The position numbers were made by a program, and so were the translations under genes. A stretch of 64,000 nt of DNA from Albula goreensis. Lineage: Eukaryota > Chordata > Actinopteri > Albuliformes > Albulidae. The notes beneath the pieces were generated by a model that worked only from the letters and a program-made list of their open reading frames with translations, had not been told where the DNA came from and searched no databases. The stretch lies in assembly GCA_022829145.1 (NCBI GenBank), contig CM040751.1, positions 4,343,364 through 4,407,363 on the forward strand. The letters are read 5' to 3'. Positions 23,480-33,176 of the stretch are shown one piece after another (the stretch's first letter is position 1; the number at the start of each line of letters is the position of its first letter).

Positions 23480-24231
23480 TCTTTTTCATTTTGTAAAATA
23501 CACTTATGCAATTTAGTTTTTAAACACGACTTTTTTGACCCATGAACAGGAAGTGCACATGTTCTGCTGTTGTTTTAAGACAAAAATAGAAAATTTTGGT
23601 GGCATCCCATTTTTTCACCTTCTGGAGGTAAGGCTATAGTCTTATGTCTTTTTTTCATTTTCGGTAAAATTTATGCAATTAACTTGTAAACATTTCTGGC
23701 GACTTTTTGACCCATGAATAGGAAGTGCACATGTTCTGCTGTTGTTTTAAGACAAAAAATAGAAAATTTTGGTGGCATCCCATTCTTTCACCTTCTGGAG
23801 GTAAGGCTATAGTCTTAGGTGTTTTTCACATTTTCAGTAACATACACTTTTGCAATTTATTGAACTTGTAAACATTTCTGGCGACTCTTTGACCCATGAA
23901 AATGAAGTGCACATGTTCTGCTTTTGTTTTCAGACAAACAATAGAAAATTTTTGTGTCAACCTATTTTTTCACCTTCTGGAGGTAAGGCTAAAGTCTTAT
24001 GTCTTTTTCACATTTTCGGTGAAATACACTTACGCAATTTTGTTAACTTGTAAAAATTTCTGGCGACTTTTTCACCCATGAATAGAAGTGTACATGTTTT
24101 GCTTTTGTTTTCAGACAAACAATAGAAATTTTTGTGGCATCCCATTTTTTCACCTGCTGGAGGTAAGGCTGTATGTCTTAAGAGGTCTTGTGTCTTTTTC
24201 GCATTTTCGGTGAAATACACTTATTCAATTT
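23480..24231 (+). repeat. Degenerate right edge of the array
   Basis: Monomers near 23.49-23.69 kb carry several internal deletions (for example TTTAGTTTTTAAACACGAC and GGTAAAATTTATGCAATTAA). The last two monomers (23.81-24.23 kb) are strongly diverged: GTAACATACACTTTTGCAA, ACCCATGAAAATGAAGTGC, AATAGAAAATTTTTGTGTC and AGGCTGTATGTCTTAAGAGG, the last with a small insertion. Similarity ends at about 24231 after CACTTATTCAATTTATTTC. Loss of homogenisation at an array end explains this pattern. Confidence 0.85.
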
Positions 24232-24990
24232 ATTTCGGTTCAGTTTTTTTATTGAACTTCTTACAAGGTTGGGGGGCCATATTTTAATGAATTGCAATTT
24301 TTGAAAATATGCATTTGTACATCATTGCAGGACCAATTGCAATGTGAGCTGTATTGTGTACTTTGGGCATGTATTCAAACATCCTTTCTGTAGTTTCACA
24401 TGAGGGAAAGAGTTCTCTCTGCATCTCAGCTCAACACTTCAGACTCATAATTGAGTTCTTTTTATTATTGAATACCAGAGACTGAACCATTGACACTGTT
24501 TCACTTCAACAGAATGCTCATATCATTGTGATTTACTGAGTGCACCACTGTTAAAAAAGAATACTTGTATTCTCATTCTGAAAACATCCATTGTGGTGGG
24601 AAAAAATTGATCTTCATTTGTCATTCAAATTTTCTGTAATCCCGTGACATGAGATATGATCTTTGTTGAGTGTTATAACTATTTACAAGGCTATACTTTC
24701 ATTGCATTTTATTACTTTATGTCGTTTTGAGTTGACTTTGACAACAAACTCCTTTTTGGACTTTTCGAAAAAGTTAATTAGGAGAAGAGATTGGATTTCA
24801 GACTGGTAATAAATAAATCCTTGTGATTTTACCTTTACTTACCATTTATGTTTGTATTGACATACATTTTCTTTGGAAAGTTCTTGAAAGATGTCATTTC
24901 AATTTACTGTTGAGGGACAACAAATACGTTGGCTGTGTATTTAGCTTTATGGTGTCTACACAGGAGGTCCCTGTGTTTTGAGGACCCTAA
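24232..24990. other. Unique AT-rich flank of the array, no gene seen
   Basis: This is the first single-copy sequence to the right of the satellite. I see no open frame worth calling, no splice-framed exon and no repeat. It supplies unique anchor sequence for placing the array on a chromosome. Confidence 0.5.
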
Positions 24991-25722
24991 GGATGCGTTC
25001 CAATACTCAAATTTTGTCTCCTCCTCTCCTCCATTCCCACCTTGTCTCCTCTGTGCCCCGGAAACTGAGCTGTGTCCTCTCCTCCAAATGAAGGATCCAT
25101 CGATATATCCTTCCGCGGAAGTCTTTTCACATTTCTGGGTGAAAACTTTGTGCTTATGACCAGCCAGATTGAAAGACCATTCCAAAGAATATGCAACCAT
25201 TGAAAAGTTCTAAGACATGATGAGGGATTTACCAACACTTAAGTATAACTGCCAGAAAATTTACATTCATGGGAAAACTTTTGTTTTGCTTTTTCCAACA
25301 TATCCACCTTAATGCGATATTTTCACGTTTTTGAGTTGCCAATGGTAATTTTACCAATGCAAAATTGAGCGAGTTTCTGTCACGGTAGGTTTATTTATTC
25401 CTTGTACAAATGTTTATGTTGCATTTTGAACAAAATGCGAGTTACTGAGAATGATGTTTTAATACATAAAAAGGGGTGGTGGTATTGGAGAAGCATGATT
25501 GGCTGTATCCTCGGAATCAGTCAAAGTTATTATTTCATCAATAGCCGACATTGATTTTGATGACGAGCAAATCGGATTAGTAGTTCCAATTTTTGTTTCA
25601 TCTCCTCCTTTCCTCCTCTCCTTCACTTGTTTCCTCCCCTCCTTTCCTCCACATACTTCTGGGGTAGGAGGCGAGGGGAGGACATGAGTGGAGGAAACAA
25701 GAAAAAATATTGGAACGCACCC
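24991..25722. mobile_element. Candidate non-autonomous DNA transposon with terminal inverted repeats
   Basis: The left end reads GGATGCGTTCCAATACTC, then a pyrimidine-rich stretch with TTTTGTCTCCTCCTCTCCTC. The right end, reverse-complemented, reads GGGTGCGTTCCAATATTTTT and then CTTGTTTCCTCCACTC. The two ends thus form inverted repeats of about 15 bp of high identity, extended by a looser CTCC-rich arm. Total length is about 732 bp with no transposase frame, as in a MITE or fold-back element. Flanks are CTAA on the left and AAAA on the right, so a clear target-site duplication is not visible; a three-base TWA-type site with decay is possible, which with a GGGTGCGTT-like end would hint at PIF/Harbinger, but this is only a guess. 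A second internal polypyrimidine/polypurine fold-back lies at 25585-25715. A small palindrome, GCATTTTGAACAAAATGC, is at 25421-25438. Confidence 0.45.
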
Positions 25723-26004
25723 AAAAGATGCATGGTGTATGTAATTGTGGGTAGAATGTGATTTTTGTTAATGATGCAGTAATTTGGAAGAACATATTTG
25801 AGGAGGCGAATGTAACTCAATGAAGAGGAATTCTATTAAGAATCATTTAGATGATTGTAGAATTTCAGATGATGGAAGAATCCATTCCATAGGAGTGCAA
25901 AGAAATTGTTCTGCCATGACATGGTGGCCCAACAGCCTATTAAGGGCCGTGATGTGTACTTGTTATCATTTACCACTGTAGATCTCCATTCCCCATGTAT
26001 GTAT
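25723..26004. other. Short unique stretch, nothing seen
   Basis: AT-rich sequence between two dispersed repeats. It has a 62-codon minus-strand frame of no recognisable content. Confidence 0.4.
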
Positions 26005-26185
26005 TTATTTTTATTTATCGTCATTTAGTTGATGCTTTTTTTCCAAAGCAACTTACAGTTCCATGTGCTAAGGGCCAATCCCCACTGGGAGCAATGTAGA
26101 GTTAAGGGCCTTGCTCAGGGGCAAGAGCCACCAACGTCAGGGTTCCCAGTCATGTACCTTGGCCACTAGACTACAGGCTACCCTA
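26005..26185 (+). repeat. Common teleost dispersed repeat (non-coding element tail)
   Basis: The sequence includes TCGTCATTTAGTTGATGC, TTCCAAAGCAACTTACAG, GAGCAATGTAGAGTTAAGG, GGCCTTGCTCAGGGGC, CAGGGTTCCCAGTC and CACTAGACTAC. These are decayed versions of a module seen throughout teleost genomes (ATTTAGCAGACGC, CCAAAGCGACTTACA, AGGGCCTTGCTCAAGGGCC, and a GAACC then CCACTAGGCTAC end). It is shared by several element families, so I do not name one. It is the best single sign that this is teleost DNA. No coding potential. Confidence 0.8.
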
Positions 26186-28340
26186 TGTACACATTAAATG
26201 AACTTGTGAATATTTTCTGAAAACTGATTGTAATCATTTTCATAATAGGCCTATTACATATACATTTTTCAAAAACCAGGCTCTAACTTAGAATATCCAT
26301 AAACTCTTGAAATTATGATCTCCAAGGAAACACTCTTCATATCTTTATTGGTGTTCATCCTGGAATATCATGCCTCTGGTGGGTATAATATTTTACAATA
26401 TTTTGTTTTTTTTTGATTGCTCTTCATTCAAGACCTTAGCATTCAATCCCATGTTACCTCTCTTTGATCACTGAGTGTGTGCATGTGTTTTCAAATTTTG
26501 CATTACCTGGAGAATAAACATGAGTAAAGCCTAATCACAGGAAAACTGTTTTCTAATGTTAACCTCAAGAAAACTCTGGAGGAATTGCTCCTTTCATGTG
26601 TTTTACCTATAAGATTCTTCTTTTATTACATCAGCTCCTTTTTCTGCATTGAACATATTGTGATGTAACCTCAAAATGGATTCTTAGAGAAAGCAGTTTG
26701 ATTTTGTATTCAGTGCTCCTTTTTTCTCAGTTGATTATGGACACAAAAATATCCTTTAAAAATCCAGCTACAGAAAATATGTTTTTACATTTTGTTTCAT
26801 GTGTGGATGACTCCTTTTCTTTTAAATTGTGGAGAACTTCATATATATAGTTCTCGAGATGGATTTGCACATTTTCAAGCAAATTTGATTATATTGTACC
26901 CACTTTGATTAGAAATAAATGTTTTACACTTGACCTTTGGAGTACAGAGGAGGACAGAAGTTTTTAGAAAGTTATTTTCATATCTGAAAATTCAGGATTC
27001 TGTGACAGCATTTGAAGAGATATTCACAATAATGTAAGGCTCACCAAAGCTCATAGCCATGGAATTTGGTCTTCAATATTTGAGTGCAGTGTAATTTTAA
27101 AAACATGTGGAATTGCTGAGATATCTACACATATAATACCAGCTCAGACATGTCAGGCTGAGTCAAAGTTGGGTGAATGGTGTTGGTATTGCTTGTAACC
27201 TTTGGCCATTTTTTGTAACTTCATAGGAACACAGATACAATTTACAAATTGTAACCTTCACCCCAAGATCCTAGTGGATCACTGATATGCCTGTTCCATG
27301 GGACCTTAGATTTTAAAAACTATGATTCAATCCAATCTAGTATGTTTGAAGTCCTCAAAAAAGAAAGCACAGTTATCTTTTGGAATGAGAACACAGGTGG
27401 AATTGGGATAGTATAACAGCTCCAAGGCAGTGCCAGCATGATATTTTGGGAATTGAGGCTGGAGCTCAACCAATAGAAATCCAATGTATGAACAGAACAC
27501 CGTTAGGACTGTATTGGTTTGTGTTGCTGGCGATGGTTTCCACTGTGGTGGGATTCCAGACTGCTTAATTTAGTCATTTGATTTAATTATTAATTGGATT
27601 GCTCTGCTTTGCAATCACTAGCCAGTGTGGAGATTTCTCCCTGCAGTGAATCAGGGGAATGATCTTTCATATGAAAAGTGTGTCTGGATCAATAGGAGAT
27701 TCTGTTTTTTTAAATATGGGAGGTCTTTAATATTTAAATATAAATGCACTTGGCAGACTGATTCCATATGCTCTGTTTATTTTTACAGATAATATGAAAT
27801 ATGTTTTTTTTTCCCAATGTCTTTCTTTTGTTGTTGCTCCGAGCATTATCATCTACGGTCCATGAAGACCATTTTAATGTTTCATAAACACATAATATAA
27901 CATTTCTCTTAATTGAATTTTTAATGACCTGTGTGCAAAATTCTTTGTCTTTGATCACTGATGTCTGTCTCATAAAAACCTTCAGCTGACTCCTGCACTG
28001 CAGGGGAAATAAAAGAAACAGAAGAGCAGTTTGTCAAAATGGATGAGATCAAATCTTCAAATGTTAGACATAGTAGTTAATGACAATTGCATGCGTAGAT
28101 CTCAGTGAAAATGAATTAAAATTCAATTGAGTGATGGATTATTCTGAATGGCTATAGAGGCTGGTAAGATAACTGTCTGGAGCATCTTGCAGCACTGGTC
28201 TTTGATCATGACATGACTGTGCTGGATTTCAACCCACGTTATTGGTGTTACTAGCACCATGCCCATAACAAAGTCAGCCACTGGCATTCCTTTCCAATGG
28301 ATAGCTGTCGATAGGAGACATGGTTTTCTATTTAAAAAGT
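26186..28340. other. Gene-free stretch, nothing notable
   Basis: About 2.1 kb of AT-rich sequence with short random frames on both strands, short T runs (26402-26413, 27804-27812) and no repeat or exon-like segment that I can support. Confidence 0.5.
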
Positions 28341-28770
28341 CCATGTCTGGTTTTTGGTGCTGCAGCTGGTGGGTGGAGCCTCTTTGATTGGTTGATGGGC
28401 TGGGTCTGTGCGAGGTGGGACACCTGTAGCTCATCAGCCACAGGGTGCATATGCAGGCCTGTGTGCAGTGTTACTTTGGTTTGAAACTGTGAGTTGGTAG
28501 GGTGGGAGCTCTGTTCCTGGTAATTTTGCTGTCAGATGTTTGGTCTCAGCTGACTTATGACTTGTGTTGGCTTCTTTTTGCAGTACTATTTAAGTTAATT
28601 GGCGAACTGTCCCTATATGAGTTTATTTTTCATTTGTAAAAGAAAACCCTGAATTGGAAGGTATTTGGGTTATTTAAGGAAAAACCCAAGTCATGGAAAT
28701 CTTGAGCTCAAACTACTTTGTTAATAAAATGTACACTCTCTTTCCATTTTCCCACTGTTTGTGTTTGAGA
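28341..28770 (+). mobile_element. LTR-like non-coding stretch (tentative)
   Basis: It begins with GC-richer sequence (GGAGCCTCTTTGATTGG, GACACCTGTAGCTCATCAG), runs through G/T-rich sequence without frames, has CAGTACTATTTAAG, and ends with GTTAATAAAATGTACACTC, an AATAAA-type poly(A) signal followed by TTTCCATTTTCCC. Promoter-like start, poly(A) signal and lack of frames resemble fish LTR or other retroelement control regions. No flanking duplication or partner LTR was found, so ordinary unique sequence remains possible. Confidence 0.25.
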
Positions 28771-30900
28771 GCTTGTTTTCAGTTTGTTTTCTCCCTGAAA
28801 TCCCTTAAGTGGACACCATTACAGTGTCTTTCATAACTTGTTCCCCACACTTCAAATATAGTGGTGGATTGCTTTTTTTTAGTTCTTAGTGGAGCACTTG
28901 GTCTCACAAGATGTGGGAATTTAACCATAAGTTTGCCTACTTTTATGTGGCTTGCTAACAATTAAAGTAAGCTACACAGTGAATAGTTAACTATACAATC
29001 AGTGCAGTCATTTTGAGTATTTTAAAGTAGCAAACACATGAGTCAAAGGAGGAGGAGGGTAGGGTAGGCTAGCCCTTCCTTGCATCTGTCCATCTCACCA
29101 TTGTTGTAAAGGAAATTATTTCTTTCAGTGGATGTACCAATTTAGTTTGTCGCTGTGTCCACAATTTGTGACTTGGTTCTTTGTTTCTGAGTTTTTGATG
29201 CCATGAGATGAGCTAAAATAATGACACCAAACAGTAATGTTTCTGACTCTGGATGCCTGAGGTTATGTAGCACACAGTAGGCCAGGAGAGCCTCTGGGCT
29301 AACAGAGGATACCTTGGATGTATAATAAGTGGGCCAAAGCACAATGAGGACAAGCAAAAGAGAGAAAGACAAGAGAAAGATATTTAATGACGTTAACCTC
29401 TCATGTATTGGTTTTGTGGCCCACTGTGTGTTTCCTGGGCGACAACATTTGTTCACTGTTAGGCAGGTCGGAGGTCTCACATCCCCCAGATGGTTCACAA
29501 TACTTGCCAACAGATAATGTCATGAGAAGTGTGGTTTATAGGACCCCATTACTTTCACACCAATAAAAATAGCACACATCAGTCTGCATAATACCTCAAA
29601 GGTTTATATATGAGTTAATTGCTTAGTGAACATGTATCTATGAGCATGAAATATCAACATCAATGTTTAATTACTTCTGTTATGCTTTGTCTGTTGACTT
29701 CAAAGCTGTTAACTGTTGTGGCCCCAGTCCCTAGAATAGAACCACATAAACCACCAGTCAAGGTCAAAGCATATGTTTGAGATGGCACTTCCTACACAAC
29801 CATGTTGTTTGATAATTTGTAACCAATAAAAAATTAACCGTCCATTCAGTGCTGCAGGAGTTTTATGTTGGCTTTGAATACATATGCTGAAGACAGAAAA
29901 CATATGCTTACCTTTTTTTAAAAGAGAAACAATCTGCAAATGTTCAAAACCAAGTGAAATGACCTACAATTACACTCATGACAAAAATAAAATAATAAAC
30001 TGTGACAATAATAACCATGTAAATGAAACAGCATCATTAAATATCAGGAAGTCCCAAATTAAATGTTAAACATACAAATATGTCTATGGGAGTAATTAGA
30101 AAAGGGAACAGATGTAAAAAAGAGATAAAAAAGGAAAAACAAATAGGCTTTACATAATATTTCTTTTAACACAATGTTAACAATGGTGAATTATTCATGC
30201 TATTAACATTCAAAAAAGGTTGAGTTGGTAAAAGCAAATAACTTTGTAGTATTACCAATACATTATTCCTCAACTGCTTTATAATGGACACTTTATTAGT
30301 TAGCATATGTCCTTAGATGAACTCTGTTGGCAGGGAATATGAGAAACCAAGCAATGACCAATCCGATAATACTCAACAGGATAAATTGCTTACTCCTGTC
30401 AGCCGTCTTAACTGGCTCCACGTGAAAATCAAACTTCTGTTCTCAGGGGAAAAACTTCAGCTGTAGAACTGTGTGCAAACACAGAAACATAAGAATACAT
30501 TATATATCCTAGACACATCATATCTTATTCCTATTTCCCCTCAAAAACTTGATCCGAGGATATCTTATACAAATACATGTTTCTTTTTGCCTCCATTATC
30601 AAAAAAGCCTCAAAAATGCAGAATATTGTCTGCAACGGAAGCCTCGGAGTTATAAAAATGGTGTTAAACTGAGTGTGGTTTGAATCAGGTATTCCAATTA
30701 AGCCTTTGGCTAATTTTTTTTTTTTTTTGGTATTTTTCAATCGAACCTCACGCCGAAATATTTTTTTTTTAAGAAGTTGATCAAAATTGGACACAGGAGC
30801 AAGTACAAGCCCCATTACTACACATTTTGGAAAATTAACAATCTTGCTCACAAAAACAACAAACAAACCTGCAAATTCCCTTGTTTCGATGTTTCATCCA
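28771..30900. other. Gene-free stretch, nothing supported
   Basis: The longest frame is 122 codons on the minus strand (29142-29510); it contains a leucine-rich hydrophobic run but resembles no family I know and has no upstream or downstream exon logic. 30.0-30.2 kb is very A-rich. T runs of 18 and 10 occur at about 30712-30729 and 30760-30769. Confidence 0.45.
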
Positions 30901-30964
30901 TGACATTGAAAGAACTGTTCATCAATGACTCTATCGTCATTGATGAATAGTTATTTCAATGTCA
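30901..30964. repeat. Inverted repeat: 29-bp arms, 6-bp loop
   Basis: The left arm is 30901-30929 (starts TGACATTGAAAGAACTG) and the right arm 30936-30964 (ends TTATTTCAATGTCA). Twenty-seven of 29 positions are complementary, and one of the two mismatches would be a G-U pair in plus-strand RNA. The loop is TCTATC. The arms end in TGACATTGAA/TTCAATGTCA and meet at ATCAATGAC/GTCATTGAT. It could be a tiny fold-back element or a stable RNA hairpin. The loop and arms are short for a typical microRNA precursor (about 22-nt mature plus spacer), so that reading is weak. Confidence 0.85.
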
Positions 30965-33125
30965 TACAATGTCAAAGAGAATCTCTGGATACGCAAGACA
31001 TGAATTAAACACACAATCTCAAAATACCACATTACCTTGGTTAGCATTCAAATGATGGCAAGGGAAGTTCACAGCTGAGTGGATATAAGCAGTACCTTGC
31101 TAACACTTATCATAATTATTGCATTGATATGAATTTTTATTAACATTGTACATAAGACATTAAGTGCAAGCCTCAGATCAAAACAGTCAAAGCTGAAAAT
31201 CTTTGTTGGCAACTCAAATTCAACTCTGCAATAAAGGGATACAGTTTGTTCAACTGGGGTATTTAACATAATTTTTCCTGTGTTACAAACATTTCAAACT
31301 TCTGAAAGATGTCAATTACCAGTGTGTAATTACCTCTGAATTTCTGTGTGCGTCCATCCTTCAGCCATTGAACAAAACTCTACACTGTAGTAAGCCTGAA
31401 GAATGTATTGCTTTATGGATTCAAGGCCAGTTAAATGGATTTCAGAGGAATAATTGCTGTAGAAGGATTTCCATATGACACTGAACTGAATATTTGTGCA
31501 ATTCTATATAATAATGTCTGCATTTACATGAATGTGATTTGTCATTGAGAAGTGAAGAGAAGCAAAGGTTCTTGTACTGACACCTCTAAGCAGAGAAGAC
31601 AGAATTAAACCAGCACAATTGTGAGCCTACAGACCCTTAATATGTGAATACCTTTTTTGTGAAGGGTGATAGTGTTTTAGGGGGCCTAGGCTGTCCTCAT
31701 GAGCCCCAAAACATGTCCATCACTGCCATCAATAGGCTACAGGAAGCCCGCAGTGTGATATCCTTTCATGGTACCCACAATTCCTGGCAGCCCCTTCTCT
31801 AAATTGTACATCTTTTATGCTTTAGGATCTTGTGGGAGGACCATAGCTACAGTATCCACACAGGGGAATAAAAGGGAAAAGCTACTCTCCCTTTGATGGA
31901 TTACTTTATTTTCAAAGTCAATCTCACTCGAAGTTATGCTGTTGACCTTGGTTGCACCTTTTGCCGCTGCTTTCCTTAAACTGTAAGATGACCTGATATG
32001 ACACAGATGTTAACACCTGGGGTCTGGCTCCTCACGCCTGAGTGCCAGTTTGCAGAGGGGTGGTTCAAGGCAGTGGAAGGGAGTTTGTGCATTAAAAGCA
32101 GAGAGTATTCTGTTATTCCAGCCAAGGGGCCCATGACCCCATTGGCCTGGAGGGACAATAGTGTCTGCTGGATTTATGTTTTCACTTTAAACTCAACAAC
32201 CAATTTTTTTGGCTCAAGAAAAAGGAGAGATGAGTAAATGGGGTAATCATTTACTTTAATTGATTGATTATATGTTGATCAACAATGAGACACGGCAGGT
32301 CCTGTGGCTTTTGTACATGGTTCTAATTTCATAATTATACTCAAGCCTGGATTTCTATTGTTGTTGTTTTTTCTTTTTGTGAAGAACTAGCCTCGTAAGG
32401 CAAATAGTATTTTTTTTTTTTTTAACATGTGTATTTGAGCTTTGTTAGTTGACAGTCACCCTGCCCCTGGAAATGGAGCTAAGCCTGTTTCCAGGGTGTC
32501 CATATCTCTGAGGTTTTACTGCAGGGGACGCCAACCCCCGGAGACCTATAGGGTGGATTGTTTTTTGTTGTTACTGAGCACCAAACTGTTTCAATTTCTG
32601 CAACTATTTCAATTTCAACATTCTGACCTAACCTGGATTCTTGAGTCTGGAAGAGTTGGTCATTGGCAGGTGAAAAACAATAATGTGCACACCCTTTAAC
32701 TTTTAACCCAAGAACCAGGCCACCTTGTGTTCTACCATATATGTACACACACATGCAGGTTAGTACATGCATGCAGGATAAACTGGAACATAAACACACT
32801 CATACAATCAGACACATACAGAGATCACTGTAAGAATACTTTGTTCCCTTTCTGTGCTTCTTGGTCATATCACAAAAATGTAAAAAAAAAAAAAAATCAA
32901 TGATATTAAAGGTGTGATAGGGAGTGTTTTATGAGCCTGAGCTTGAAGGATATTACATGGGAATCAAGCCGAGGATTCTCTGTGGGCCTAGCATTGATCC
33001 CGATCCTCAGATAGCAGACAGCCGCACTGTTTGCAGCAAATTCTATGCGCGTGCATCAAATGGCAGTAGACCTCTTATGTGCTGGGTTCTGAGCATTGCT
33101 TCATGCCTACCCAAATTATGCACAG
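30965..33125. other. Gene-free stretch
   Basis: No gene is supported. A GC-richer patch at about 32040-32170 has ORFs on both strands, a sign of base composition and not of coding. T and A runs lie at 32409-32422 and 32881-32895. From about 32930 to 33110 the sequence becomes unusually CpG-containing (CCGATCC, GCCGCAC, ATGCGCGTGC) compared with surroundings. Confidence 0.45.
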
Positions 33126-33176
33126 AAACCTCAGATCACATAAACCGCTGAAGGCACGAAAGCTCAGCGGAGGTTT
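33126..33176. other. Nested stem-loop
   Basis: An inner stem of 7 bp pairs CCGCTGA (33145-33151) with TCAGCGG (33164-33170), and an outer stem of 6 bp pairs AAACCT (33126-33131) with AGGTTT (33171-33176), leaving a bulge on the left side. It lies at the end of the CpG-containing patch. Function is unknown; chance is possible at this size. Confidence 0.4.

Larger units (their letters stand above)
1056..24231 (+). repeat. 23-kb satellite array, monomer 180-182 bp
   Basis: A tandem head-to-tail repeat fills this span, roughly 125 monomers including the N gap. Landmarks of one unit in order are GTGCACATGTTCTGCTGTTG, TTTTAAGACAAAAAATAG, AAAATTTTGGTGGCATCCCA, TTTTTTCACCTTCTGGAGG, TAAGGCTATAGTCTTATGTC, TTTTTCGCATTTTCGGTAAA, ATACACTTATGCAATTTAG, TTAACTTGTAAACATTTCTG and GCGACTTTTTGACCCATGAA. 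GC is about 35%. The unit is 181 or 182 bp in most places (for example anchors spaced 181 at 6.2-6.8 kb and 182 at 17.4-17.8 kb) and 180 bp in runs such as 5.45-5.82 kb; most of the variation is an A5/A6 run and a T5/T6 run. Monomers between about 5.1 and 23.4 kb are nearly identical, while those at 1.1-4.5 kb and after 23.5 kb are more diverged. Period and copy number fit a classical satellite; chromosomal position (centromere, pericentromere or interstitial) cannot be told from the sequence. No protein function is supported: frames on the minus strand repeat with the unit. Confidence 0.97.

Noticed and set aside
1014-24220. Dozens of minus-strand frames of 60-156 codons starting MPPKFSIF, MGCHQNFLF or MHFLFMGQ
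   Set aside because: They are the same satellite monomer read repeatedly; their ends follow the 181-bp period and frame shifts, and sibling frames show the same peptide in different phases.
690-24231. CRISPR array
   Set aside because: The repeat has no short repeat plus unique spacer structure; the entire 180-182 bp unit is repeated, and the DNA is vertebrate in character.
1056-24231. CENP-B box in the monomer
   Set aside because: The only similar text is around TTTTCGGTAAAATACAC, which lacks the required second CGGG half; no match to the box.
24929-25238. Overlapping frames of 76-98 codons on both strands near 25.0-25.2 kb
   Set aside because: They fall within the fold-back element and reflect its pyrimidine/purine bias.
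26005-26185. tRNA gene or tRNA-derived SINE head
   Set aside because: No A-box and B-box pair at the right spacing and no cloverleaf; only the dispersed tail module is visible.
29142-29510. 122-codon minus-strand frame with a hydrophobic run as a membrane protein
   Set aside because: No known family, no initiation or splice context, and single hydrophobic runs are common in random AT-rich sequence.
30901-30964. MicroRNA gene
   Set aside because: Near-perfect arms with only a 6-nt loop and about 64 nt in all do not resemble a typical precursor with lower stem; kept only as an inverted repeat.
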